64,000 nt of DNA from an uncultured Lachnospiraceae bacterium (GCA_910578645.1 CAJTQI010000001.1:372001-436000); one strand, 5' to 3'. Positions 15,151 through 25,105 are shown, counted from the first letter of the stretch. Program-made: numbers and translations. Notes: generated from the letters alone by a model not told the origin.

Positions 15151-17082
15151 GTGGGCGATTTAAAATTAGTGAAAAAATTTGAGGTAAATGGCGGATTTTT
15201 CGGCAGGTATAGGGACTTGGTGAGAGAAGTAGTGCTTCCATACCAGGAAAATGCGTTGAATGACCGGATAGAAGGCGCGGAGAAGAGCCATAGTATTGAA
15301 AATTTTCGTATTGCGGCAAAGAAAATGCGTACCGCTAAATACGACGGAGAATTTTATGGCATGGTTTTTCAGGACAGCGATGTGGCCAAATGGTTGGAAG
15401 GAGCTGCTTATTCACTGGCACAAAGCCCTGATGCACAACTGGAAAGCAGATGTGACGAAATAATAGATTTGATGGGACAGGCACAGCAAAAGGACGGATA
15501 TCTCAATACATATTTTACGGTTAAAGAACCGGATAAGAGATGGACAAATCTGCATGAGGCTCATGAGCTGTACTGTGCGGGGCACATGATTGAGGCTGCT
15601 GTCGCCTATGCGGAGTGCATCGGTAAGACGAAGCTGTTAGATATTATGTGCCGTATGGCGGACCATATCTATAGACATTTTATTGAAGAGGGTGCGGAAG
15701 GGTATCCGGGGCATCCTGAAATTGAGCTTGCCCTTATGCGCCTGTATCGTTGTACGGATAATGAGAAGTATAAGGAGCTGGCGCTTCATTTTATTAATGT
15801 GCGCGGTGTGGACAGCGATTATTTTAAGAAAGAGAAGGATAAGAACCGATGGTCAGTATGGGGCAATCATCCGTCGGATAAAGAGTATGCCCAGAACGCT
15901 GCTCCCGTCAGGATGCAGAAAAAAGCGGTGGGACATGCGGTGCGCGCCGTCTATTTGTATACAGGCATGGCAGATGTAGCTATGGAGACAAATGATGAGA
16001 GTCTAAAAGAAGCCTGTAAAGTGCTTTGGAATAATATTGTCCAGAGCAGGATGTATGTGACGGGTGCGATTGGTTCCGCCTATGAAGGCGAAGCATTCAC
16101 GAAAGATTATCATTTGCCTAACGATACGGCTTACGCGGAGACATGTGCGGCTATCGGTCTGATTTTCTTTTCCAATAAAATGTTGTATCTGGAAAGGGAT
16201 GGCAAGTATGCGGATGTAATAGAGCGCGCTTTGTATAATTGCGTGTTGGCAGGAATGCAGCTTGATGGTACGAGATTTTTCTATGTGAATCCTCTTGAAG
16301 CCTTACCTGGTATATCCGGAGAAGCGCAGACACACAAACATGCTCTTCCTGTAAGGCCGAAATGGTTTGCCTGTGCATGTTGCCCTCCTAATGTGGCAAG
16401 GTTATTGTCCTCTTTGGCGGAATATGTGTGGCATATAGAGAAGGGCAGGTTGTATGCTAACTTGTTTGTGGAAGGGACATTGGACGTAACGGATTTATAT
16501 GGTGGCAAGATTATGCTGAAAACAGATTATCCGTATGGACATAAAATCGCTTACTACTTTGAGCCGGAGAATAAGTCTATGTCAGTTTCTCTTGCAATCC
16601 GCATACCGTCATGGAGTAAAAATACCGCTATTTCCATAAATGGCGAACCTGCTGTCTACGATATGAAAAATGGGTATGCTTATTTAAGCGGAAAGTTTAC
16701 GGCAAAAGATGTGGTCACTGTTGAGCTTGATTTATCTGTCCATAAAGTATATACAAGCAATAAAGTGTCCGCTAATACGGGCAAGGCAGCGGTGGAGAGA
16801 GGTCCGCTAATCTACTGTGCGGAAGGGGTGGATAACGGTGGCGATATCTTGTCGCTTTCTTTTAAAAAAGGCGGTGGGGTTACGGTTGGAGAATACCTTC
16901 CGGACAAATTATATGGTATACAGGAATTGTATGCGGAGGGGTATAGGGAATCTGTAGGCGATGATTTATACAGCTATGAAGCGCCGAAGGAGGAAGAATG
17001 CACAATTACTTTGATTCCGTACTATGCTTGGGGTAACCGTGGACTGAACCAGATGAGGGTATGGATTCCCGAGAAAAGATAA
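15151..17082 (+). CDS. GH127 beta-L-arabinofuranosidase-like glycosidase, 643 aa
   Basis: A cytoplasmic glycosidase of family GH127, whose founding member HypBA1 releases L-arabinose from beta-1,2-linked arabinofuranosides with a zinc-bound cysteine nucleophile. The key residues line up: the acid/base corresponds to E314, and the zinc/nucleophile set to E330, C332, C410 and C411 (in YAETC and WFACACCPP), with the same spacing as HypBA1. The N-terminal alpha-barrel is followed by beta-sandwich regions after about 430. There is no signal peptide. The GTG start has GGAGGG upstream. A GH3 gene follows in the same direction, suggesting joint use of imported plant oligosaccharides. Confidence 0.9.
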   Translation: MGDLKLVKKFEVNGGFFGRYRDLVREVVLPYQENALNDRIEGAEKSHSIENFRIAAKKMRTAKYDGEFYGMVFQDSDVAKWLEGAAYSLAQSPDAQLESRCDEIIDLMGQAQQKDGYLNTYFTVKEPDKRWTNLHEAHELYCAGHMIEAAVAYAECIGKTKLLDIMCRMADHIYRHFIEEGAEGYPGHPEIELALMRLYRCTDNEKYKELALHFINVRGVDSDYFKKEKDKNRWSVWGNHPSDKEYAQNAAPVRMQKKAVGHAVRAVYLYTGMADVAMETNDESLKEACKVLWNNIVQSRMYVTGAIGSAYEGEAFTKDYHLPNDTAYAETCAAIGLIFFSNKMLYLERDGKYADVIERALYNCVLAGMQLDGTRFFYVNPLEALPGISGEAQTHKHALPVRPKWFACACCPPNVARLLSSLAEYVWHIEKGRLYANLFVEGTLDVTDLYGGKIMLKTDYPYGHKIAYYFEPENKSMSVSLAIRIPSWSKNTAISINGEPAVYDMKNGYAYLSGKFTAKDVVTVELDLSVHKVYTSNKVSANTGKAAVERGPLIYCAEGVDNGGDILSLSFKKGGGVTVGEYLPDKLYGIQELYAEGYRESVGDDLYSYEAPKEEECTITLIPYYAWGNRGLNQMRVWIPEKR

Positions 17083-17221
17083 AGAATCCATCATTGCATA
17101 TTGTGCCGTCTTAGATTTCCCGATATACTATAATTATTTAAGGCTGTCTTTGACAGTTTGGATTCAAAATAATGCAGTTTCAGGGAAAAGTTGAAGAGAT
17201 TCGGAAAGGGATAACTAAGAT

Positions 17222-19456
17222 ATGAAGACAGACAGTAAGAAATATCAAAAGAAGACTGAAAAAGAAATCGATAAGATTATTGGTAAAATGACATTAGATG
17301 AAAAAATTTCCATGATTCACGGTGTGGGACTTTTCCGTACCGGTGCGGTAGAGAGGCTTGGCATACCAAGTGTTATAAGTTCTGACGGTCCAATGGGTGT
17401 ACGTGCAGATTTTATGAATGACAGGTGGATTCCGTCAGGAAATAATGATGACAAGGTGTCTTATATGCCAAGTAATAGTGCATTGGCGTCTACATGGAAT
17501 CCTGAGAGAGCATATGAGATGGGACATGTCCTTGGGGCTGAGGCGAGAGGACGTGGAAAGGATGTGATACTTGCACCAGGTATCAATATTAAGAGAGACC
17601 CGCTGTGCGGCAGGAATTTCGAGTATATGAGCGAAGACCCCAAGTTGACGGCAACGCTTGCCGTTCCTTTCATTAAAGGCGTGCAGGAGAATGACGTTGC
17701 TTCATGCGTGAAACATTTTGCCGCTAATGCACAAGAGACTGACCGTCTGATGGTAGATGAAGAGATTGATGACAGGACATTATATGAACTGTATCTTCCT
17801 GCATTTAAGGCGGCAGTACAAGAAGGCAATGTTTATTCTATTATGGGAGCGTACAATAAGATTAACGGCTACCATTGTTGTGAGAATAAGAATCTGTTAG
17901 ATTTCGTGTTGCGCGCAGAGTGGGGATTTGACGGTACTGTAATCAGCGATTGGGGAGCCGTACATAAGACAAGAGAAGCGGCACAGTGCTCTATGGATAT
18001 GGAAATGTCGATATTCGCGGATTTTGATGAGTACAAGTTGGCGAATCCGTTAAAAGAAGCAATTCTAAAGGGTGAAATTTCCGAGGAAACAGTGAATGCT
18101 AAAGTACGCAATATTTTGCGTATGATGTATCGCCTGAAAATGATTGGTAAGGAGAAAGAGCACCGTAAACAAGGAGTTTACAATGCACCGGAACATAGGA
18201 AGATGATTCTGCGCACGGCGGAGGAATCTATGATTCTTTTGAAAAATGAAAATCATGTGCTTCCTCTTGATGCAAAGAAAATCAAGAAATTAGTGGTGAT
18301 AGGCCAAAATGCGGCTAAGATACATTCTGATGGCGGTGGGAGTGCGGAGATTAAAGCGTTATATGAAATCTGCCCGCTTATGGGGCTCAAGACTTATCTG
18401 GGTGGCAATACCCAGGTGCAGTACTTAAAAGGCTATCATGTGCCGGATAAACCGAAGACGTTTGACCACAACTGGCAGGCCGACAGTCTGGATGATTTAA
18501 AAAATACGGATGTCGGACAGCCTGTGAGGGATGAAGTAAACCAGACGGAAATGCAGAGAAAAGGGGAGGAAGAGCGCCTCGCTGCGTTAGAAAAGGAAAA
18601 AACAGAAATTCATGAGAAGAATAAAGTGCTTTTCACCCAGGCAGTTGAAGCGGCAAAAGACGCCGATGCGGTAATTTTTGTGGGAGGCCTGAACCATGAT
18701 ATTGACAGTGAAGGTTTTGACCGCTCGGATATGAAGCTTCCTTATGAACAGGATATGCTGATAGAGGCTCTTTTGGACGTAAGAAAGGATTTGATTGTGA
18801 CTTTTGTAGGTGGCTCTCCTGTAGAAATGCCATGGCGTGACAAGGCTTCGGCAATCCTGTGGAGTTATTATGCAGGTATGGAGACAGGCAATGCCTTTGC
18901 CAAAATTATTTTTGGAGATGTAAATCCCTCCGGTAAGTTGGCGGAAACATTCCCGAAGAAATATGCAGATTGTGCCACTGCCAAGAACGGTCAGTTTGGT
19001 TTGTGGGGAAAGATTCGCTTTGAAGAGGGAGTGTACTGCGGATACAGGCATCATGACAGACAGCGTATCGCGCCTGCATTCTGTTTCGGCCATGGATTGT
19101 CTTACACGGAATTTGCCTACAGTGGATTGACGCTTAAGACGGAGAAGGGCAGAGATGTGAAATTGTCCTTTACCGTGAAAAATACAGGCAAAAAAAGCGG
19201 CTCAGAGATTGTTCAGGTTTATGTGGCGCCGATTGGAGCGAAAGTGAACAGACCGGACAAGGAATTGAAAGCATATGCCAAGATAGAATTGGCGCCCGGT
19301 AAGTCGGGGAAAGTGAATCTGGTACTAAAACAAGAAGATTTCGCGTATTTCGATGAACATTTACATGCGTTTATTTCTGACGAGGGAGACTATGAGATTT
19401 TGGTAGGCGCTTCCTGTGAGGATATCCGTCTGAGGGGGATTGTGACGCTTTCATAG
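17222..19456 (+). CDS. GH3 beta-glycosidase, 744 aa
   Basis: A retaining beta-glycosidase of family GH3. The TIM-barrel domain holds KHFAANAQE (about 161-169) and the nucleophile D243 in TVISDWGAVH. The second alpha/beta domain starts near LLKNENHVLPL, and a fibronectin-III-like domain (about 635-740) begins near LSFTVKNTGKKSG. There is no signal peptide, so it acts on imported oligosaccharides. The barrel-2 insertion (about 410-480) is charged and helical rather than a PA14 domain. The substrate (glucoside, xyloside or arabinoside) cannot be told from sequence alone; the GH127 neighbour hints at arabinose-containing glycans. Confidence 0.92.
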   Translation: MKTDSKKYQKKTEKEIDKIIGKMTLDEKISMIHGVGLFRTGAVERLGIPSVISSDGPMGVRADFMNDRWIPSGNNDDKVSYMPSNSALASTWNPERAYEMGHVLGAEARGRGKDVILAPGINIKRDPLCGRNFEYMSEDPKLTATLAVPFIKGVQENDVASCVKHFAANAQETDRLMVDEEIDDRTLYELYLPAFKAAVQEGNVYSIMGAYNKINGYHCCENKNLLDFVLRAEWGFDGTVISDWGAVHKTREAAQCSMDMEMSIFADFDEYKLANPLKEAILKGEISEETVNAKVRNILRMMYRLKMIGKEKEHRKQGVYNAPEHRKMILRTAEESMILLKNENHVLPLDAKKIKKLVVIGQNAAKIHSDGGGSAEIKALYEICPLMGLKTYLGGNTQVQYLKGYHVPDKPKTFDHNWQADSLDDLKNTDVGQPVRDEVNQTEMQRKGEEERLAALEKEKTEIHEKNKVLFTQAVEAAKDADAVIFVGGLNHDIDSEGFDRSDMKLPYEQDMLIEALLDVRKDLIVTFVGGSPVEMPWRDKASAILWSYYAGMETGNAFAKIIFGDVNPSGKLAETFPKKYADCATAKNGQFGLWGKIRFEEGVYCGYRHHDRQRIAPAFCFGHGLSYTEFAYSGLTLKTEKGRDVKLSFTVKNTGKKSGSEIVQVYVAPIGAKVNRPDKELKAYAKIELAPGKSGKVNLVLKQEDFAYFDEHLHAFISDEGDYEILVGASCEDIRLRGIVTLS

Positions 19457-19557
19457 AGATTATTATCGCTTACGGATAACAATTGAATATTTTCTGTCGT
19501 TCCTGTGCATCCTAAATAAAAAAGAAACTGGCATGTACAGGAAGGATGGAGAATAGG

Positions 19558-19794
19558 ATGGATTACAATAATTTACCTCTGGAATTGGGATTGGCAATCA
19601 CATCGAATCGTGCGGCAATGGATAGATTTGTAGATATGACTGACGGTGAGAAAGAAGAATTTGTGGAAAGAAGCCGCGGTGCGATGTCTAAGAATGAACT
19701 GGATGAGATGGTTGGTTCCCTGGTAACGGAAACAGAACCTGAGCTTCACCTTGAAGATGTGAACAATATTTTTAAGGGACCAGGAATTGGGTAA
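19558..19794 (+). CDS. small conserved protein, 78 aa, function unknown
   Basis: A soluble acidic protein starting MDYNNLPLELGLAIT and rich in helices. The middle (DRFVDMTDGEKEEFVERSRGAMSKNELDEMV) recalls a short module seen in many small clostridial proteins. I start at ATG 19558, with GGAGA 6 nt upstream; ATG 19546 sits on top of the Shine-Dalgarno sequence. A terminator follows closely, so it is probably expressed as a short unit. No function is known to me. Confidence 0.65.
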   Translation: MDYNNLPLELGLAITSNRAAMDRFVDMTDGEKEEFVERSRGAMSKNELDEMVGSLVTETEPELHLEDVNNIFKGPGIG

Positions 19795-19815
19795 TGTTAG
19801 AATTTGATATTGGAA

Positions 19816-19842
19816 GCATCCACTTATGGAGTGGGTGCTTTT
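19816..19842 (+). terminator. terminator after the 78-aa gene
   Basis: The 9-bp stem GCATCCACT/AGTGGGTGC (one G-U pair) with a 5-nt loop is followed by TTTTC, 22 bp past the stop codon and 19 bp before cca. Confidence 0.75.
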
Positions 19843-19860
19843 CTTGAGAGGAAAACTGAA

Positions 19861-21198
19861 ATGGAGATACATCTGCCTGACAAAGTGCATAAAATTATAG
19901 AAACATTGACAGCAGCAGGTTACGAGGCGTATGCGGTGGGAGGCTGTATCCGGGATTCTGTGTTGGGTAGGGTGCCTAATGATTGGGATATCACCACATC
20001 CGCGAAGCCGGAAGAGACGAAGAGTCTTTTTCCAAAGACAATTGATACAGGTATTAGACACGGTACAGTGACAGTCTTACTCGAGAAAGAAGGATTCGAG
20101 GTGACTACCTACCGGATTGACGGCATATATGAAGACGCCCGACATCCCAAGGAAGTGACGTTCACTGCCAGCCTGGAAGAGGATTTGAGACGGCGGGACT
20201 TTACGGTCAATGCGATGGCGTATAATAAACAGACAGGGTTGGTAGATATTTTTGGTGGTATACAGGATATGAAAGATGGGATTATCCGATGTGTAGGAGA
20301 AGCCGAAGAGCGTTTTACCGAAGATGCGCTGCGTATGCTGCGTGCGGTCCGTTTCTCGGCACAGTTAGGATACCGGATTGAGGATACCACAAAAGAGGCG
20401 ATTCGGAGACTGGCCCCGAATCTGAAGCTCATTAGTGCAGAACGGATTCAGGCAGAGCTAGTAAAACTGGTGACTTCACCTCATCCGGCTGATTTGCGTT
20501 CGGCTTACGAAGCAGGGATTACGAAACAAATTCTGCCGGAATTTGACCTCTGTATGGAAACACCACAGAGTAATCCTCATCACTGCTACAGTGTGGGGGA
20601 ACATATTTTACATTCTATGGAGGAAATAGAACCTGATAAAGTCTTACGGCTTGGTATGCTTTTCCATGATATCGGCAAACCGCAGACATTGACAATAGAC
20701 GAGGAAGGAATCTCCCATAATAAAGGACATGCCGCCGTGGGAGAACAGATGGCGAGAAAAATTTTGCGCCGGCTTAAGTTTGATAATGATACAACGGAGC
20801 GGGTAACAAAAATTGTACGTTATCATGATATGGAGGTAGAGCTTGTACCAGGAAGTGTCAGGCGGGCAGTGAACCATGTCGGTGAGGATATTTTCCGGAT
20901 GTTGTTTGCAGTAAAATATGCGGATATTATGGCGCAGAGCGGTTATCATAGGGAAGAAAAACTCGATAAACTGGAGAAAATTAAAAAGCTGTATGAAGAG
21001 ATTTGCCGGAATCAGGACTGTTTGGGACTTAAAGACTTGGCGGTGACAGGCAATGATTTGATTGCGCTCGGTATAGCGCCCGGTAGGGAGATTGGTGAAG
21101 TCTTACGTAATTTGCTGCAGTTGGTATTGGAGGAGCCTGCATTTAATACGAAGGAAGAACTGCTTAAGATTTGCAGGGAAAAATATATCAAAACATAA
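19861..21198 (+). CDS. cca: CCA-adding tRNA nucleotidyltransferase, 445 aa
   Basis: Adds or repairs the 3' CCA of tRNAs, needed here because neither tRNA in the window encodes CCA. It is a class II enzyme: VGGCIRDSVLGRVPNDWDIT holds the G-G and the two metal aspartates (D-W-D), DFTVNAMAYN follows, and a C-terminal HD domain contains LFHDIGKP. I start at ATG 19861 (GAGAGGAAAA upstream); the in-frame extension to 19804 overlaps the terminator hairpin. Confidence 0.94.
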   Translation: MEIHLPDKVHKIIETLTAAGYEAYAVGGCIRDSVLGRVPNDWDITTSAKPEETKSLFPKTIDTGIRHGTVTVLLEKEGFEVTTYRIDGIYEDARHPKEVTFTASLEEDLRRRDFTVNAMAYNKQTGLVDIFGGIQDMKDGIIRCVGEAEERFTEDALRMLRAVRFSAQLGYRIEDTTKEAIRRLAPNLKLISAERIQAELVKLVTSPHPADLRSAYEAGITKQILPEFDLCMETPQSNPHHCYSVGEHILHSMEEIEPDKVLRLGMLFHDIGKPQTLTIDEEGISHNKGHAAVGEQMARKILRRLKFDNDTTERVTKIVRYHDMEVELVPGSVRRAVNHVGEDIFRMLFAVKYADIMAQSGYHREEKLDKLEKIKKLYEEICRNQDCLGLKDLAVTGNDLIALGIAPGREIGEVLRNLLQLVLEEPAFNTKEELLKICREKYIKT

Positions 21199-21269
21199 AT
21201 AAAAACAAATTCATACTTTTCCATCGCTTTTCATATGATAGGATAGACGACAAAGCGGGGGGTATTCGT

Positions 21270-22244
21270 GTGAATGACAGAGCAGTCAGTTTATTAGACC
21301 AATATGAGGTAGAGGTAATCCGTACATGGAAAGGACGGGGGGCGATTCTGTGCGACTCCGATAAAGGATTACTGATTTTAAAAGAATATTGCGGACCTGC
21401 CGGAAAAGTAAAATTTCAGGATTTTCTGTTGAAACATATAGTAGAATGCGGTGGAGTACAGACGGAGTCTATTCTGCGGACAAAAGAGGACGAGATGATA
21501 GTCTATGACCAAGACAAAACCGCGTACATTGTGAAAACTTATTTTGAAGGCAGGGAATGTAACCATAAAGATATGGAGGAGTGCCGCCAGGCAGTTTCAA
21601 CCTTGGCGAAGTTCCATAATGTATCCGACCTTTCTTTGTATGAAGAATTGCAGAATCAGCCGGTTTTCCGGATTGAGAAAGAGTATGAGAAGCATAACAG
21701 AGAATTAAAGAAAGTAAGGAAATTTCTGCGCGAAAAAAGTCAAAAAACAGATTTTGAAATTTATTTAATGAAGCATTATGATTATTTCATGAATAATGCC
21801 TTGCAAATTACTGACGAGTTGCGTTATTATGCCTATGAGGATGATTCATATGGCTTCCCGGCAGTATGTCACGGAGATTATCAATATCATAATATTCTGC
21901 AGACGGGAAAAGGAAATGTTCTGATTAATTTTGAGAAGTGTGTGAGGGATTATCCGGTACGTGACTTGTATTTGTTCCTGCGTAAGCTTTTGGAAAAAAA
22001 TAACTGGTCGCAGACACTTGGTGATATGCTTTTGGAGAGTTATAATAAAGAGAGGAGTCTGACGGACAGAGATTACAAACAGTTGTATTACCGTCTGGCT
22101 TACCCCGAAAAATTCTGGAAGATTGTGAATTTCTATTATAATACCGGAAAAGCATGGATTCCAGGGAGAAATATGGAGAAGATAGAGAAATTGTTTGCCC
22201 AGGAGCGGGAGAAGCAATTATTTCTTGAGAGTATATTTAAATAA
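21270..22244 (+). CDS. CotS-like spore coat kinase-fold protein, 324 aa
   Basis: A member of the aminoglycoside-phosphotransferase/CotS fold found in spore coats. CHGDYQYHNIL is the catalytic-loop equivalent. The metal-binding motif is altered: NFEKCVRDYPVRDLY stands where IDFD is usual, so catalytic competence is uncertain. The C-terminal helices, with LAYPEKFWKI and YYNTGKAWIP, are typical of CotS family members. The GTG at 21270 has GGGGGG upstream; the in-frame extension upstream overlaps cca. It fits with the sporulation genes further right. Confidence 0.82.
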   Translation: MNDRAVSLLDQYEVEVIRTWKGRGAILCDSDKGLLILKEYCGPAGKVKFQDFLLKHIVECGGVQTESILRTKEDEMIVYDQDKTAYIVKTYFEGRECNHKDMEECRQAVSTLAKFHNVSDLSLYEELQNQPVFRIEKEYEKHNRELKKVRKFLREKSQKTDFEIYLMKHYDYFMNNALQITDELRYYAYEDDSYGFPAVCHGDYQYHNILQTGKGNVLINFEKCVRDYPVRDLYLFLRKLLEKNNWSQTLGDMLLESYNKERSLTDRDYKQLYYRLAYPEKFWKIVNFYYNTGKAWIPGRNMEKIEKLFAQEREKQLFLESIFK

Positions 22245-22350
22245 TGTTTATTTGAGATAATGGTAAAGGGCTGAGATAATTTGGCTCAGTGTACATCTCA
22301 GTGTTATGTAAAAAATGGGAGTAACTTAGAAAGGAAGGATAAGAGTCGGG

Positions 22351-24360
22351 ATGCACAGAAGAATGATACAGGCAGCGGCTGTCATGATGATGGGAGTATT
22401 AATGATAACCGGATGTACTTCACAGGCAAGCAATATAGGAATGGCAAAAGGTAAAGAGAATCGGGTGGTGGATACCGGATTTAGTGTCAGTTCGGTGGGA
22501 AGTTACGACTCGGCGGATACGGCAGTGGTTATTTCTACTGACCAACAAAATAACAGCGTAATCCTTGCAAATATGGATACGGGCAGACAGTATACGCTCT
22601 ATTATGACGGAACTACATTTATAAAGGATAAATATGGCAGCTCTATGACCATTTCACAGATTAAGGCAGGGGATGTGGTAGATGTTAATTTCCTGAAAGG
22701 AAAAAGAAAAATTGCCAGTATGCAGCTTTCTCCGGACGCGTGGGTTTATGAGAATGTAAACAACTATGATTTGGAAGGAGTCAATAAGACGGCCAGTATC
22801 GGTTCTTCTACCTATTCTCTTCCTGAGGAAGTGGTAGTACTTTCGGAAGGAAGACGTGAGGAGATTATGGATATTGTAGCGCAGGATATGGTTTCTGTCC
22901 GTGGTATTGACCATAAAATTTACAGTATCAATGTAGAAAGAGGGCACGGATACTTGCGCCTTCGGAATGACCAGGCTTTGATTGGCGGTTGGATAGAGGT
23001 AGGAAATGAGGTAATCAGGGAAATCACAGAGGATATGTTGTTGATTGTACCGGAGGGAAGTTATCAGGTTTTTTTGTCCAATAATGGTGCAAGTTGTGTC
23101 AAGGATATCGTTGTTGAGCGTGACAGGGAAATTGTACTGGATGTTGGAGATTTGAAAGTGCCGGAAAATAGGACCGGGAAGATTTTGATTTCTGTCACTC
23201 CTGAGAATGCGAGAGTAGAAATAGACGGTAAGTCAGTAGATATTAGTAAAGCGGTAGAGTTATCTTATGGCATCCATCGGATTCATTTGGAGGCGAAGGG
23301 ATATGACTCGCTGACCAAATATATTCAAGTAGGCTCTGAGTATGCGAAGATTTCCTTTACGTTGGAAGAAGAGCGGGAGGAGGAGACGCCTTCTATCAGC
23401 CAGAACAGCATAGATGACGATTGGCCGGAACAGGAACCAGAACCAGAGGTACATGAGACGCCTGTAAAAGAAATCGAGGAAATAAAACCTTCCGTTAGCG
23501 AGAATACAATTAGTGCTTCCAAGACTAATAAAGTATATATTGACGAACCAAGAAAAGTGGAAGTATATGTAGACGGTAATTATATGGGTCTTTCGCCGGT
23601 CAGCTTTACAAAAAAGAAAGGAAAACATACTGTTGTTTTAAGAAAGAGCGGATATAAGACTAAAAGTTACACAATTTATCTTGAGGATGACGGAAAAGAT
23701 ATATCTTATTCTTTCTCAGAATTAGAGAAGGAGGAGAAGGAATCTGTCAGTGGCAATGGTACTTCAAGTAGTTCTTCGAGCACTACAACGAGTAGTTCCA
23801 CAAGTACCACGACAAGTAACTCAACAGGAACGCCGCCAGGTGGTAATCCTGGTGATGGTACCCCGGGCGGAGATAATTCGGGTGATGGCGGCACGGACGG
23901 AGATAATTCGGGCGACGGTACTACGGATGGAGATAATTCGGGCGATGGCGGCACGGACGGAGATAATTCGGGCGACGGCACTACGGACGGAGATAATTCG
24001 GGCGATGGCACTACGGACGGAGATAATTCCGGCGACGGCACTACGGACGGAGATAATTCCGGTGACGGTACTACGGACGGAGATAATTCCGGTGACGGTA
24101 CTACGGGCGGAGATAATTCGGGCGACGGTACTACGGATGGAGATAATTCGGGCGATGGCGGCACGGGCGGAGATAATTCGGGCGACGGCACTACGGATGG
24201 AGATAATTCAGGCGACGGCACCATGGATGGTAACGGTACAGGTGGTGATGACACAAGTACTGATGATAATTCCGGACAACAAAACGAAGGAAATTCAAGT
24301 GACGAAGGCAAAATAAGAAAAAATTTTCTGACAAGTTGGAATAAACTGTTGCTGAAATAG
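22351..24360 (+). CDS. PEGA-domain lipoprotein with a 12-copy Asp/Gly/Ser repeat tail, 669 aa
   Basis: A surface lipoprotein with lipobox ITGC (C22). The N-terminal half contains OB-like beta segments of unknown role. PEGA domains lie at about 283-338 (ending SFTLEEE) and 400-455 (VEVYVDGNYMGLSPVSF). After a Ser/Thr linker come 12 ten-residue repeats (507-626) of the type GDNSGDGTTD. Read across the junctions, each contains D-G-D-N-S-G, which resembles a calcium-binding DxDxSG loop. There is no LPXTG signal. PEGA domains are usually extracytoplasmic and cell-wall associated. It is transcribed with mazG just behind. The repeats make length variation likely. Confidence 0.85.
   Translation: MHRRMIQAAAVMMMGVLMITGCTSQASNIGMAKGKENRVVDTGFSVSSVGSYDSADTAVVISTDQQNNSVILANMDTGRQYTLYYDGTTFIKDKYGSSMTISQIKAGDVVDVNFLKGKRKIASMQLSPDAWVYENVNNYDLEGVNKTASIGSSTYSLPEEVVVLSEGRREEIMDIVAQDMVSVRGIDHKIYSINVERGHGYLRLRNDQALIGGWIEVGNEVIREITEDMLLIVPEGSYQVFLSNNGASCVKDIVVERDREIVLDVGDLKVPENRTGKILISVTPENARVEIDGKSVDISKAVELSYGIHRIHLEAKGYDSLTKYIQVGSEYAKISFTLEEEREEETPSISQNSIDDDWPEQEPEPEVHETPVKEIEEIKPSVSENTISASKTNKVYIDEPRKVEVYVDGNYMGLSPVSFTKKKGKHTVVLRKSGYKTKSYTIYLEDDGKDISYSFSELEKEEKESVSGNGTSSSSSSTTTSSSTSTTTSNSTGTPPGGNPGDGTPGGDNSGDGGTDGDNSGDGTTDGDNSGDGGTDGDNSGDGTTDGDNSGDGTTDGDNSGDGTTDGDNSGDGTTDGDNSGDGTTGGDNSGDGTTDGDNSGDGGTGGDNSGDGTTDGDNSGDGTMDGNGTGGDDTSTDDNSGQQNEGNSSDEGKIRKNFLTSWNKLLLK
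23869..24228 (+). repeat. 30-bp minisatellite, 12 tandem copies, in the PEGA lipoprotein gene
   Basis: Twelve in-frame 30-bp units begin GGAGATAATTC and encode G-D-N-S-G-D-G-x-T-x. Adjacent units differ only at wobble positions and at the T/G and D/G sites. One degenerate unit precedes the array. There are no unique spacers, which excludes CRISPR. Copy-number change would keep the reading frame. Confidence 0.95.
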
Positions 24361-24394
24361 AACAAAAGTGAACGAGCTGAGGAGTAGGTGGTAA

Positions 24395-25105
24395 GTGGAA
24401 CAACAGAACAAAAAATATACATACGAAGATTTTCTGGATATCATAAAAACACTCAGGGGAGAGAATGGCTGTCCGTGGGATAAGGTACAAACCCATGAAA
24501 GTTTAAGGCCATGCATGATGGAAGAAGCGGCTGAGCTGCTTGCTTCCATCCGTATCTTTGAGCGGACAGGCAATCCTGAGAATATGAGAGAAGAGTTAGG
24601 TGACGTGCTTTTACTGGTTGTTATGCATGCGCAGATTGCATCCGAGGAAGGTTTGTTTGCAATGGAGGATGTGGTAGATGAAATCAGCCGCAAGATGGTG
24701 CGCAGGCATCCTCATATATTCGGTACGGTGAGCGCAGATACGACGGAAGAAGTGCTTGTTAACTGGGAGGAGATTAAGAAGGAAGAAAAGAAGGGCAAGG
24801 ACTGGATAGAATCACCGTTACGTGAGATACCAAGGGAACTTCCGGCTCTCGCCAGGGCGGCTAAAGTACTCAAGAAAGTTGATAAACATTATGGGAAAGC
24901 AGATACTTACGAACATGATGTAGAAAGTTTACAAAAAGCGGTGGATGTTTTGAAGGCAAGAGGCTCGGCAATTGGCCATGAGGAGCTGGAACAGATTATG
25001 GCAGATATGTTTATGAGTCTTTCGGATATTGCCAGAATACATAAAATACCTCAAGAGCAGATATTGGATGACAGAATAGATGATTTGATTGAACGGTATG
25101 AATAA
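24395..25105 (+). CDS. mazG: MazG nucleoside triphosphate pyrophosphohydrolase, 236 aa
   Basis: Hydrolyses (d)NTPs to monophosphates, a house-cleaning role. The first MazG domain has the metal site EEAAELL and EELGDVLLLVVMHAQ, preceded by GENGCPWDKVQTHESLRP. A second, degenerate domain occupies the C-terminal half. The GTG start follows GAGGAGTAGG. It lies 34 bp after the PEGA lipoprotein gene. Confidence 0.93.
   Translation: MEQQNKKYTYEDFLDIIKTLRGENGCPWDKVQTHESLRPCMMEEAAELLASIRIFERTGNPENMREELGDVLLLVVMHAQIASEEGLFAMEDVVDEISRKMVRRHPHIFGTVSADTTEEVLVNWEEIKKEEKKGKDWIESPLREIPRELPALARAAKVLKKVDKHYGKADTYEHDVESLQKAVDVLKARGSAIGHEELEQIMADMFMSLSDIARIHKIPQEQILDDRIDDLIERYE

Noticed and set aside
23869..24228. 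Regular 30-bp repeats as a CRISPR array
   Set aside because: The units are directly adjacent with no unique spacers, lie in frame inside a gene, and no cas genes are present.
24229..24360. Sortase anchor at the end of the PEGA protein
   Set aside because: The C-terminus has no LPXTG-like motif or hydrophobic stretch; the protein already has a lipobox at its N-terminus.
23706..24422. Long antisense open frame with PSPELSPSVV repeats
   Set aside because: It is the mirror of the 30-bp minisatellite in the PEGA lipoprotein gene. The sense frame has the start, lipobox and domains.
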